A stretch of DNA of 64,000 nucleotides, from contig JAGMVK010000020.1 of the NCBI GenBank assembly GCA_020747065.1, positions 620,001-684,000 on the forward strand, read 5' to 3'. A program made the position numbers and the translations under genes. This document shows, one piece after another, positions 47,757 to 58,242 of this stretch. Source of the stretch: Cadophora sp. MPI-SDFR-AT-0126 (lineage: Eukaryota > Ascomycota > Leotiomycetes > Helotiales > Ploettnerulaceae). Within the stretch, counting starts at the first letter, position 1; each line of letters starts with the position of its first letter. The notes beneath the pieces were generated by a model. It searched no databases, was not told where the DNA came from, and saw only the letters and a program-made list of their open reading frames with translations.

Positions 47757-48734
47757 GTGCAGTGTGCCGACCCACGAAACACCAAACTAGCTGTGCTTCG
47801 AACTAGCCGTCGCATCTATAATGAAGTTGGCAGCTACATTTATCCGAGAGCGCGCCACCCTTTCATCATTTCCGTGTCGCCAGAATACAGATATAAATCT
47901 TGGATCACTTTATCGAACGGAAAGAAGAACGCCACTACATGGAACCTTGGCTCTCTCGAAGAGGCAGAGGCAAGAGGATTTCTTAATATGGGTCCACATC
48001 GAAATACATTTCGGGTTGAAATCAAAGCGCCTGATCGGGGCGAGGCCGGCCAACTTATATATCTATTTTGGAAAGTGCGCAAAGTGGCGGATATGTTACA
48101 GAGATGCGTCAGGAGCCCATGTGGAGTTCAAATCATATTCAAAGATGGAAAGATGGGGAAGTGTTTTTTGAATGGCAAACCGACGACTACCAACCTAGAT
48201 CCCCTGCCATGCAAGCCAGACTTTTACTCTGTGCTGCTTCCGTTCTTTCAATTAAGAAACGTCGATCATCCAGAGGTGAAAGTTCCTGAAGATGTTAACA
48301 TAGAACCTCGCGTCTTCGAGCTATTCGAGGCCGTCATAAAGTTTCTGAAGCGAAAGACACCCTATGGCCCAGACGAATTAACCTACCACAGGTTCGACGC
48401 AATGACGGATCAAAAGCTTGGGAGTTATCATTATCGCTGTATGAAGGCCACCTCTCTAACTTTTCGGTTACGAAGTTGGACAGCCATGATGTTACGCATC
48501 GAGAACTTCCTCAACGAGTATAGTACTGAAGATTTAGTGTCTAAGGACGTGGAAGAAAAGATGAAGCGTGTGTTGAAGAAACAGCAGTACATTCAGACAG
48601 AGCGACGGCATTTGCGATGGACTGTTCACGACGATAGAATGATAGCAGGTTTGAAGTCCGAGGAGGACGAGCGGCTACGACTTCCCAGGCTTCCAGACTA
48701 CGAGTACGACACCGACTACTTATATGATGATTAA
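47757..48734 (+). pseudogene. 5'-truncated gene of a 2EXR/F-box-associated-type protein
   Basis: An open frame of about 325 codons begins at a GTG, with a stop just upstream (47730) and no ATG before codon 78. Its first residues, K-L-A-V-L-R-T-S-R-R-I-Y-N-E-V-G-S-Y-I-Y, match the middle of a common fungal domain (L-x-x-x-C-R-Q-I-x-x-E-A type), so the domain's N-terminal half is missing. Only 65 bp separate it from the stop of the F-box gene, leaving no room for a 5' exon. A good acceptor (T-rich tract then CAG at 47760-47762) falls exactly on a codon boundary, so it may once have been an internal exon. The C-terminus is charged and acidic (Y-D-T-D-Y-L-Y-D-D). Function unknown. Confidence 0.6.
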
Positions 48735-49819
48735 ACGGTATTGTTGTACAATTGACTACATTATGGTCACGCACAAGGCAGTAGCTTAGCCAGCTTGTAA
48801 ATAGCGTGTCGCCCTCTGCAAATTACAATTCTTTTTGTAATTGCTCTCCGACTTCTCTTCTACATCTCTAACTCTTGCGGCTGCCTTAGATCTGCTCTTA
48901 CGGAACTAGGAGTACAGCATTGAACTCTTCCAACCCTTGTCTCAAGCTCTATGTCAAACCCTTCTAGTTGTTGCTCTGAACTTGGAGATCAACAGGAAAT
49001 TCTCTGTCCTAGCGACAACGACAGCAGTAGCGACAGCGAAAGCAACAAGAACAATACCAACTGCTGTTGACTACATTCGTTCCATAAGAACCAAGTCTTT
49101 AGAGGTACCAATATAATTTCACTCCCATGAGTAAACGTCGCCATCATAATATCAATACTGGCTCAGATGAGAGCTAGAGAGAAAATTAGATTGCTCTTTG
49201 GAGAGCTCCACATAATTTCACTCCTTTAAGAACTTGTCGCTACTATAATGACAACAGACATTTTTTCTTGTACGGGTGGACCGCCTCTACCCCGTTCGAC
49301 TCTATGTCGTCCTTTCAGGCCCTTGACACAATGCCAATCAGAATACAGATAGCTGGGCAAAGGAAAGCAATGGCGCAGGTGGAAGTCGATGAATAAGAGG
49401 ACAGAGGTATTCGAACAAAGACATTGTTGGTGCGTAGTTTCTGATTGGTGTAGTTCGATATCTAATGCTGTGGTTTTAGTCCGTGTCAGTCAAATACATC
49501 ACTCTTGCCTTGTATTATAAAGTTTGGTACGTCGGAAATTGGCATCTTGTTTTGTTGAACCTAGCCTAAAGATTGTCTGCGACGAATTGGTCGGCCAGGC
49601 TACCGCCGCGGAGGGGCATCGGGATCAGCTGTTAGGCATGTAAGACATTACCTGGGTTTGAGCATTGTATCAATTGAGATACATGTGTGAAACCGATTTC
49701 CGAACTTGTCATAACTAATCCAAATGCCAGAACAGCATTGTCGAGATAAAGGGCTTTTTTTCTTGTTGTTTTTTTCTCCTCAAGTTTTTTTGTTTTTCAA
49801 TTCGAAGTCCCTTTCGTAA
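48735..49819. other. Intergenic
   Basis: No gene recognised. A degenerate duplicated segment with TAATTTCACTCC at about 49117 and 49211, 94 bp apart, each followed by a similar CGTCGCC/TTGTCGCT and ATAAT stretch, is the only structure noticed. Confidence 0.5.
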
Positions 49820-50640
49820 TTATTTTTGCAAACCTGGAAGTGTCCGGTGCCTTTGGAACTGGTGTGGCGATGGAGCTCGGCGACGCGGGTTGAGAGGACT
49901 GCGGGACCTATATCTCTGCTCACGGGCGGGAGGATCATAGTAGCCAGGGCATCCACGCTCACGGGGTGGAGATCTGCCACGGTATGCTTGAGCAGATGGC
50001 TGCCGGAATCGAGGGGGTGACATCGACCTCTCCCGGTCGTTCTTGACGCGTTCTTCCAAAGTCCTTCCTCGCGATGGCCTATCCTCGACATCGAAATGCT
50101 TCGCCGTACCTGCATAGATACAAATTCGGTTGACAAAGATTGCTGTTTCTGGGCTTGTCTTCAATGCGTTCAGAACCCTTTTCTTTAGCTGTTCGATTGC
50201 TCAGCATCGTCTCGCTTCTCGGCTGCGAGAGCAGTACGGACTGTCGAGTGAAGTTCTCAAGCCGTCGCGACACGTCAGTAAGGATATGGATTGTACTTTA
50301 TGAACATCTAGATCATATTCCAGACCATGCATCTCAATTCAAGCTTGTGTAATTGCCAAAGGCTTGCCGGCAACGCGCTGGATATGGCTCTTCCTGTTAG
50401 GACAGTACCTCTCGGTGTGGTTGTAGCCTTTGCATTCAAAGCATTGCTTGACAGCCTCGTGGCATTTTCCGTAGTGTAATCGTACACAATTGGTGCACGC
50501 ACGCATCTAGAATTTTCAGCAGCTTCTACCCTCTGCGTGGCCTCCTTGTGCTTTTTGGCCATGACCTGGTCAATCACCTTGGCGTGTGGACGTGGATTAT
50601 CTGGGAGTGCTGGTAGGGCGTACTATACCGCGTACGAAGT
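49820..50640 (-). pseudogene. Degraded zinc-knuckle (CCHC) and RS-rich protein gene
   Basis: Three pieces in order on the minus strand suggest one gene. First, Y-A-L-P-A-L-P-D-N-P-R-P-H-A-K and a charged helix (about 50640-50505), preceded by TATAG that could be an acceptor. Second, in another frame, A-C-T-N-C-V-R-L-H-Y-G-K-C and the CCHC knuckle Q-C-F-E-C-K-G-Y-N-H-T-E-R-Y-C (about 50515-50395). Third, R-E-R-S-M-S-P-P-R-F-R and repeated R-S-R-S-P, ending G-L-Q-K stop. The C-T-N-C plus CCHC pair is common in fungal proteins with RNA- or DNA-binding roles. Pieces one and two are out of frame with no room for an intron, at a TGCGTGCGTGC microrepeat, hence the pseudogene call; a sequencing indel is possible. 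Confidence 0.5.
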
Positions 50641-51579
50641 CTGAACTGCTGGTGATACAGTTGATGGTTGTAATGCTACAAACAATTAATTACTGTCTCC
50701 AGCCAGCCGGTGAGACGCGTTCTCACTCCTAAGTTGTAAAGTTGATATCGCACGAAAATGATTTTTCAGTCCGATCTATTGCCGCTGGCAGTAGTCTTTC
50801 AAGATAGTTCAATCGAGTGGTGAACTTGGTGTTATGGATGTTATACAGAATGAAGACGCGTCTTGTTGAAGAAGATAAGAGAGAAGAGCGAAATGGGGAG
50901 AGCAAGAAGGAGGATGAGATGGAAACAGCAAGCGAGCTTCAAAACTCGCGTCCCGAGCAGGAAACCACGTGCCTGGTGAGGGCTTCGATGTTTTCTCGCA
51001 TGGCCACTCTATCCTCTCACCTCATTTTGATATCTCAACGAGCTCACAAAGACATCAAATCGTCCAGATGTATCTCCTCTCCAGTCTGCGGCTCGAGCTG
51101 TACACCGAAACACTCTCATCTTTTGGGGCAGCCTTGCACGCATTTCGTTGTCTTGTCAAACTACGGCACTGGGCTATCACATCGCGTAGGAAGGTATGTG
51201 AGAGCCATTACCGACATCAACGTTTATCCCATTATCCAATGAGACTCCCACCTACTTAGTGTCACATGTACAGTACATGTTTATAAATCTAGAGAAGGGG
51301 GGGGGAGGGGGGCCTTGTGTGCGTTGCAGTCCCTCAGTTCAGAATGACGAAACCTTCATGAAAGTCATAATCCACGACTCGACCACTTCAAACATGGCCC
51401 AGTTCACAGTAGTCTAGGTTACAGATAAAAGCATGTGCGATTCGAGGGATGATTCACTATGCTCTAGGAAGTAGGGACGAACGGCTTTCAACAACAGCTC
51501 CCTGCCTATTGCTACTGTACACAACACGACACTTGGACTTGCCAAGTTTCAAGCAGCTCTTACAATATCAAACGCAGAT
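50641..51579. other. Intergenic upstream of the His-Me nuclease gene
   Basis: Two overlapping plus frames (50817-51242 and 50969-51259) have no domain and conflict with each other. The stretch holds a perfect palindrome at 51264-51280 and a G-rich run (9 G, A, 6 G) at about 51297-51312. Confidence 0.5.
51264..51280. repeat. Perfect palindrome ACATGTAC-A-GTACATGT
   Basis: Two 8-bp arms around one base, about 300 bp before the nuclease-gene start. It could be a dimeric-factor site or chance; followed closely by a G-rich run. Confidence 0.7.
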
Positions 51580-53362
51580 ATGGAATCTTCAGAAGAACCA
51601 TTTATAAACAAATCCGACATCAAAATTTTTGTTGCAGAGTCACAATATCCATCAATTCAGCCATCACCAGGCATTGATAATGACCACAGCTTGAAGACAC
51701 ATTCCCAGCAAGGTCTTACGTCAGAAGCCCAGAATCATGGCAAGGGTGAGGATTTGTTTCAGTTGGCCTCCATGTTACCAGGCACTCAATGTGGGGATGG
51801 GGTTCAGCTTCAACACCCTACCGATCTTGCTGGATGCACTGGAACGTCAATCCAGAAAAGGAAGTTCTCCTCGAACTCACAGCTTCCAGATGCTCAGTAC
51901 CAAGATGGATCTCAAGATAAGCTGCAGACAAGTTTGGTCTTTCAGGAATATCGGAACACAAAGACTAGCTCAAATTCAAGCATACCAGATACTCGACTAT
52001 CCAACACAGCACCTTCCATCAAGGCATATTTCCAAGGTGAATACTCGATGTGTCATCGATCTTTCGGTATAGCTGCAACTAACTCTTACAGCTTCCAAGT
52101 TGTCGGCAGTGCGTGACAGGGCGCGTGGAGACTCACTTTTAAATGGCTTCTGGCCGGCCACGAGGCCAGGAATTGACGATCAGCTGCCAGACACTCAAGT
52201 GCCCTCAACTCAGCGGGACGAAAGAAAGCTCATCCTGGGCAATCAATCTTGTTTACCATCTACATCATGTATCTCACACGATGATGATCTACAATCCATA
52301 GAATTATCCACATTCGTCCAGGATAACAATAGTAGACTAGACGATCTTCCCCCCTCTCAGTTTTCAGATACTATTCCAGATTTCATCATCACAACATGCG
52401 AAATTCCTCGATCTGCCTGCTTATCCAAATTACCGCTAGAGCCTGCAGATGGCCCAAACCCACCAGCTCTTCAACAGTCATCAACTCTTCAGACAAGTTT
52501 ATTACTTGATGGCCATCTGCCAGACCCTCGTTCGAGTACAGATCAGCCTTCCGTTTCAATAAATCTTGAAGCCAGTCCCTCCTTGTGGGCTTCCCAGGTA
52601 TCTACTCATACCTCCAAGATCCCGCTGAACAAGATCTCTTGCAGGGAGCGTAAGCGTATTATCATTTCACCCAGTCGCCCTCCAAATGTTACAAAGGCAA
52701 TGATTGAATGGGTCAAAAAGACAAACTGGCTTTTAGATCCCTTTCGAGAAGACGACGATTGTTGGTTGCATCCATCTCCCCCACCAGCTCTTTTGAGCGT
52801 CTCTGGAATTTTCCGACCCGTTGGCAAACTTCAAAAACGCTTCACTTGGAGGAACAAAGAGGGGAAGCACTCGATCGCTCTCAACTATGGCATTGTAGTG
52901 AAACTCGTCAACTACCAGATGACGAAGCAACAGCAAGACGGGTTTGTCAACAAGCAATGGCATCTGTCACATCTCTGTGGCAACTGGACCTGCTTGAACC
53001 CCGCTCATACTACGGTGGAGCCAGGACACGTCAACATCAGCCGCAACAGTTGCTTCTCGCATCGCTCGGGATGTCTTCATACTCCAAAATGCATGAAGGA
53101 CAAGAAAGTCGCTCTAGGTGCTGATGGTAAGCTGGTCGATCATTCGAGTTCAGCAGTAAGTGGCAGTCTGGCAATTGATGAATGGGACAGCTGGTCGAGT
53201 CCTCTTCTTGTTGATGAAAACGACTCGATCATTGATTATTCTTACGACCCGGATTCTCCAGTTGCAGACGAGACGACTGTAGCCGACTCTTCGTCCATAG
53301 ATCAGGAGACTGATAGTGGCACACAGTCTCATGGACGTGAGCCGCAGACCATTTCGGCTTGA
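51580..53362 (+). CDS. I-PpoI-like His-Me finger nuclease-domain protein
   Basis: Two exons (51580-52036 and 52092-53362; 55-bp intron) encode 575 residues. Residues 1-330 are disordered and Ser/Gln/Asp-rich, with a recurring L-P-D-T-Q-like motif. Residues about 340-487 match the zinc-binding region of homing endonucleases of the I-PpoI type. With a constant offset of 348, I-PpoI's catalytic His98 equals His446 and its metal-holding Asn119 equals Asn467. Zinc ligands C100, C105 and H110 equal C448, C453 and H458; C125, C132, H134 and C138 equal C473, C480, H482 and C486. The remaining ligand (C41) may be Cys376. An acidic tail (500-575) follows. It is not in an intron or rDNA, so a mobile homing role is doubtful; a nuclear DNA-cutting or DNA-binding role is inferred. 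Confidence 0.85.
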
Positions 53363-54441
53363 TCAGAATTTCCCGTAAGAGCATCACATCCTGCAGCTCA
53401 AATGATGCTATATCTTTACTGCCATCTACACACATTGGAAACCGAGACAAAAGATTAAGACAGAACGATTTTCGAGCTAGGCAGATATCCACAATGATAC
53501 ATGATTCGCATTCGTATTCTGCTTTGAGCATTTGCTTGTAATGTCTAATGCCTTCTTGAGATACAAAAAACGGTGTTCCTACCCTGCTGCTAAGATTAAT
53601 TATTTCTTCGAGTCTCTTGTCAAAATCCAACTTACAAGCCTATTCATGGCTGCTTAAATATGAGTCAATTCGTACGCGGTTCTGCACACTCCCCATTCTC
53701 GTTTGTGCGGCACGATAGTTGTTAACCATCACTACGAGACATTTGAAGGAACAGTCATATACACTGTCCTGTACGTTTCATCAATTGTAGCCATTGCCCC
53801 TATAAGTATATATGCCTTCCACGCCAAATGGTGTGCGCCAGATCACGATTATCAATTTCTGGGACTTTTGCGGGAGCATAATTGGAGCAGGTGAGCGGTG
53901 GAACCTACTACTTCTGGATTCCGAAAGTCCTTTGCATCTCTTGCTCTGCTTGCGATCTCCAGCGCATTTGTCAAAAAGGGTCTCGGAACCATTAGCCCTC
54001 GGAAGATCTGTTCCGTATCGATGGCAACTATGCCATTGTGTTCTTTGTTGTCATTCGCTAAGGCGACCTCGCTAATCTATTGGCTAATCTCCGCGATCAA
54101 TGGTGGGGTTGTCCAGCTTGAAAAGCTTGTGGCACTGCCTGTACCATACAGAAAATGCTCCATCGTTGTTTTCTCTCGAAAGTCAGTGTGCCAATAACAG
54201 TTCTACCAAATAAAAACCCTTCCAACTCCGGAAGCCCTTGAAACCATTTGAAGCTACACAACGCTAATATTTCGCAGCCAATGAGCTCTGTTGCAAGGCA
54301 AACAAACGCATAACTTCGTAAGCCACAATGAATAGAGACATATCTGATGATGAGAGCACTTTAATTCTTTGTTCCAGCAAAGGTAGTCGATTTCCTCTTT
54401 GCCAAGTCTCCCCGTACTTTTGAGTCTAGTTCTGTTATCCA
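53363..54441. other. Intergenic, convergent gene ends
   Basis: Contains a long antisense frame (53229-53630, minus) without an ATG that overlaps the nuclease 3' end, and short plus frames at 53703-54197. None has a recognisable domain. Confidence 0.5.
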
Positions 54442-55183
54442 CTACTTGAAATATTCCATCTTTACCATCAGGTCTTTGCAATCACCCAAGCTGTGGTACT
54501 TATCCAAGGCAGCCTTGGCAGCTGGATTCGCATAAGCAGCTCCTGCCTCCTACAAGCAGATACCATGTCAGTTACCAACTTTCTTGAATCCTCACGTGAC
54601 ATTGGTTCAGGACTTGAACATACCTCCAAGCTATCCCAGCCAACGAGTCCCATGCCAGCCTGCGGGCCGTCACCAACAGTCTTGCCACCCCAGCTCTCTT
54701 TGCCCAAGACTGCCATTAAGTCTTCCCATGCCTTTCTGGCCTCTGCGCCCTTGGTTTCATCGATCCCGGTCATGCGAGAGAACTGGGCGAATGGCTTGGG
54801 CGTGCTGTCCTTGGGGAATTCGGCGCATTCGAAAATGGCATGTTTTGGAGGAACTCCACCAGACCTCTCAGCGTACTTCTTGGCCCCCTCCTTTGCGAAG
54901 TCTGAATCTGCGAATGCTTTCTCGTCCTCCAGAGTCTTGAATGCTGTGGGTGAATCAGTTGCCATGTCTCACACAAGACGTAGAATTATAGCGGCGTACC
55001 AATCGTTTGCAGGAATTTGAATTCCGTAACTGCGGCTCCGTCTTCGCCCACGACTGGACCACCAGAGACACCGAGAACCATTGGAAGCGCAATCATCTGC
55101 GCGGCGATGGTAGGCCAGTGTGTCAAGAATTCATCCTTGTGTGCCTCAGGAATGGCTGGCATAACAACTGCGAGGTAAGGCAT
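54442..55183 (-). CDS. Small cytosolic protein of unknown function, possible ABM-like fold
   Basis: Three exons (55183-55000, 54943-54624, 54549-54442; introns 56 and 74 bp) encode 203 residues. I do not recognise it firmly. The N-terminal part (M-P-Y-L-A-V-V-M-P-A-I-P-E-A-H-K-D-E-F-L) and V-L-G-V-S-G-G-P, with T-E-F-K-F-L-Q-T-I-A-F-K-T-L-E-D, have the strand-helix pattern and G-V-x-x-x-x-G pattern of dimeric alpha-beta barrel (antibiotic biosynthesis monooxygenase-like) proteins. The second half repeats a similar length with H-A-I-F-E-C-A-E-F and ends L-M-V-K-M-E-Y-F-K. No signal peptide. It could be a two-repeat barrel; that is inference. Confidence 0.72.
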
Positions 55184-56405
55184 TTTGTTGGATTGAGTTA
55201 GAAACCTGTCTTGGTACTTGGAATTGTTTGTATTGGTTGATGCTGTTGGAGAGCTGTGAAGTGAGGTAAGTTGAGATGAGATGAAGAGAAGATTCCAGGC
55301 GGGAGCGTCGGCACCTTATATGCAAAACCTGGATATTGGAAGCCTCGGACTTCGGTGACATTGAAATGAGCACTTCCGGTACCTAGAATTTCGCGAGCTG
55401 TTATGCATAAATATGTACATGCTCCAAGACCATTAACTTTCCATGAAACCGACTGAGCCTCGGATTCGTACTCGGGACAGTGCCGACTGGGCGTAGCTTC
55501 TCGGTCCGGTCCGTCTGGATTGGCTGGAGAATAATGAGCTCTCCGTATTATGGAGTGCTATCTCGACATGTAATGTTTGAGATAGCTGGACTGTGGAGTA
55601 TGGATCGATCGGAGCTTTGAAGGTGTTCTCGGCCATCCGGGCCTCTGAGCTGTCAACGGACACGCCACTCGAAATAGAAAATTATCATAATTGTACCACG
55701 ATTTCATCGATAATTCATGTCATCTAGTACCTCACAGTATGCCAACCAGGACGAAAGTTGTCAGGATGGTGGAGGGTCCGGAAATCATTTGCTCTAGACA
55801 ACGAACACAACTATCAGAGATTGTCGGAGCGGACCATAACTTCAGGGCGGCTTGGCTGATTGATAAAGCTAGATATCAAACATATGAATAACTACGTATG
55901 CTATCTGGAGCGTGAAGTCACAATCATACGGGAAGTGCACAAGGTGGTCCCTGAATAGAGGCAACATCGGGGAAGGTTTACGCCAGTTTCCGCTTATGGC
56001 ATGAATTGAAGCAGCTTAGCGAAGCGGTAAGCGAGAAGGTTCCGGGATAGCCGTGGCTAAAGATGGTGCGAGAAACTCAAAATGAGGATCGCGATCCTTA
56101 ATTGGAAGGCCGTCGACATGGAATTAGGGATAAGCTGTCATCTCGCCTTTTCGGAACTTTATATGAACCGCATGGCCTCACCGTTCAGTTCCATCCGAAA
56201 ACGCAGACGCGGCCTTCAGGATTCTCCCGCTTCTTGGGTCTCGGCGCGAGCGGATGTGAGATGTCCCGAGCTGCCGTTCATAAAAGGAGTGGAAATATTC
56301 ATGTCCCAAAATATATGGATGCATTTCGTTCTTCGTTCTGCCGCCGACACAAGATTTTCTCAATAATCTTGTCTCAGTATTTAAAGATGCTTTCACGTGG
56401 AGTTG
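55184..56405. other. Intergenic, left flank of the complete transposon
   Basis: Short frames only, for example 56082-56366 and 56102-56527, which overlap one another and the transposon edge. Nothing recognised. Confidence 0.5.
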
Positions 56406-56407
56406 TA

Positions 56408-56460
56408 ACGTCCCACCCCCCCCATTCCGGCCACCCCCCCATTCCGGCCACCTCGCTTAA
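56408..56460 (+). repeat. Left terminal inverted repeat of the transposon
   Basis: 53 bp; internal units at 56416-56433 (18 bp) and 56434-56450 (17 bp) each end ATTCCGGCCA and may be transposase binding sites. One C longer than the right end. Confidence 0.92.
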
Positions 56461-56519
56461 TTTCAGCACTTCCTATTCAAGACTTAATAACTCTATTCTA
56501 CGTCAACTTCTATATATGA

Positions 56520-58080
56520 TATTGTAGATTCTGAATCTTCCTTTGATTCTGATTTTACAGGTTTAATTTGAGCCTTTTCAGTTGCGATTTGAGCCTCTCT
56601 AATGGCACGTGTTATTATAAATCGGGAATTTGGATTAGTTAAGACTTTTCTCTTTTTTCTTAGCCGAATTTGCTCTATTTGTTCCTTTAACTCTTTGACT
56701 CTTATATTTGCCTTCCCTAATTCGTAGTCTTTTTTATCAATTCCCTTAATAACCTTTCTAAAGAGTATACGCTTCTCTGGAAGTTGGTTATATGACCTGC
56801 TGGCTAAAGTACGGATTTATCTGTATAGCTCTTTCCGGCCCTTTAGCGTCTGTACCTTAATTGAAGTATCGGAAACCTCTAGAGGTAGTATTGGCGTCTC
56901 CTGAGGCTTTAGTGGAAGTGGATCGATCGATTTGTTACTGTTTTTCAACAATAATAGGCTTATCAAAGGCTTTACTATAGAAACCGGCCACAGACTTGCA
57001 GTCCTTTACTCAGCCTTAATATTAGAAGGGCTAAAAGCTTTTAGATGTGCCTTCTAGTAGCAGATAAGGAAATTGCGCCTACTAATTAGTGTAGAATTAA
57101 TTATTGAACTCAATTTTTAAAGCTCTTTTTAGTAAGCATGCTTTAAGACAGAAAAAACCGTTAAATCAAGAGGTTACAAGACATGTGACGTATATGCCGG
57201 TAAGAAAAGAAGGTATATATTATGCTTAAGGCACCTCTAAAGGAAATCTGTAGTCTTATAGCTTTCGTAGTTATCTAGAATAAGAAGTCTGGCTGAATAA
57301 TCACGTGGTTGAGTCTGAGGGATAAAGACCTTTTCCAGCTACTCCAGAGCTATCTAATTAGTTGTCCACCTATTATCGATTGCTGTAAAGTACTATTAAC
57401 TAAATATATCTAATTAAGCCAGAAACTATTATTATTAGACTAATTTTCCCTTGTAAATTACCGCTGGAAACGTAGAGAGGCCGGTTGCGGATATACACTT
57501 AATAATTGATATCTAGGTACATGAGCCTAGCTGTTTCCCTTGAACCTTGCGTTTCTTAGTACTCCCTACGATATAGCTATTAAGACTATAACCTTCCATA
57601 ACACTAGTCTCGTCTATATTCCATCGTTGGGCGGCCGGAATTACCTTGATTTCCGGAATCTCCAATTTTTGAAATCACGGCTTAATAACTTTGGAACAAG
57701 TGCTATTGATATATATAAAATCGATGTATATTTACCTCTTAGTCTTTAGAACAGGATTACGAGCTAAAAATCGCGCTATCCAGTGTTTTCTAAGCTCTTA
57801 GTGATCTCCTTGAAGGGCTAGAAGCCTTTCTCTAAAAACTCGTATCTGTGTGTGGGTAACTCCGTGCCTAAAAGCCTCTTAAGTTAAAATCCAATCGGTC
57901 AATCGATTTTCTACTACCGTAGGTAGCTTTTGTAAGTGACTAGCGGCCTCCCTATATAGTTAAGTTATTGTGTTGCGGTCCATAAGGGTAGACCTTGGAA
58001 TACCCCACTTAAGCGATGCTTTTCGCAAAGACTTGCTATTTGCCACTTCTCTAAGAGCGGCCCTGACGTTATACTCAGTA
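56520..58080 (-). pseudogene. Relic of a pogo/Fot1 transposase (DDE_1 superfamily)
   Basis: Reading the minus strand from about 58080 down, many frames interrupted by stops show an N-terminal helix-turn-helix (A-S-L-K-W-G-I-P-R-S-T-L), then a CENP-B-like second helical domain (E-N-R-L-T-D-W-I-L-T) and the first catalytic block (R-W-N-I-D-E-T-S-V-M-E-G), with the leading Asp of the DDE triad. Later parts (A-C-L-L-K-R-A-L-K) are also visible. No continuous frame survives; the element cannot supply its own transposase. Confidence 0.82.
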
Positions 58081-58190
58081 TATTAAAGCTTCATAATGAA
58101 AACAATTATTACTCTAAATTTCAAGAAAATCGATAAAGAATCAAGATAATTAATTATTGTTGAAGTAGAGTGGTACAAGAAGCGGTGAGG

Positions 58191-58242
58191 TTAAGCGAGG
58201 TGGCCGGAATGGGGGGGTGGCCGGAATGGGGGGGTGGGACGT
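58191..58242 (-). repeat. Right terminal inverted repeat of the transposon
   Basis: 52 bp, the reverse complement of the left end with one base fewer in a C run. Carries the same two ATTCCGGCCA units. Confidence 0.92.

Larger units (their letters stand above)
56408..58242 (-). mobile_element. Fot1/pogo-like Tc1-mariner DNA transposon, RIP-decayed
   Basis: A complete 1835-bp element. It is flanked by TA target duplications (56406-56407 and 58243-58244). The 52-53-bp terminal inverted repeats differ by one base only. They begin ACGTCCCA and contain two copies of a 17-18-bp unit, C-rich then ATTCCGGCCA. The inside is AT-rich and full of TAA, TAG and TGA codons, which in an ascomycete points to RIP. 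The minus strand keeps fragments of a pogo-type transposase (annotated separately). The GC-rich ends have stayed almost identical although the interior is heavily altered. Confidence 0.9.

Noticed and set aside
53229..53630. 133-codon minus frame overlapping the 3' end of the nuclease gene
   Set aside because: No ATG (opens at TTG), overlaps a well supported gene antisense, and has no recognisable family.
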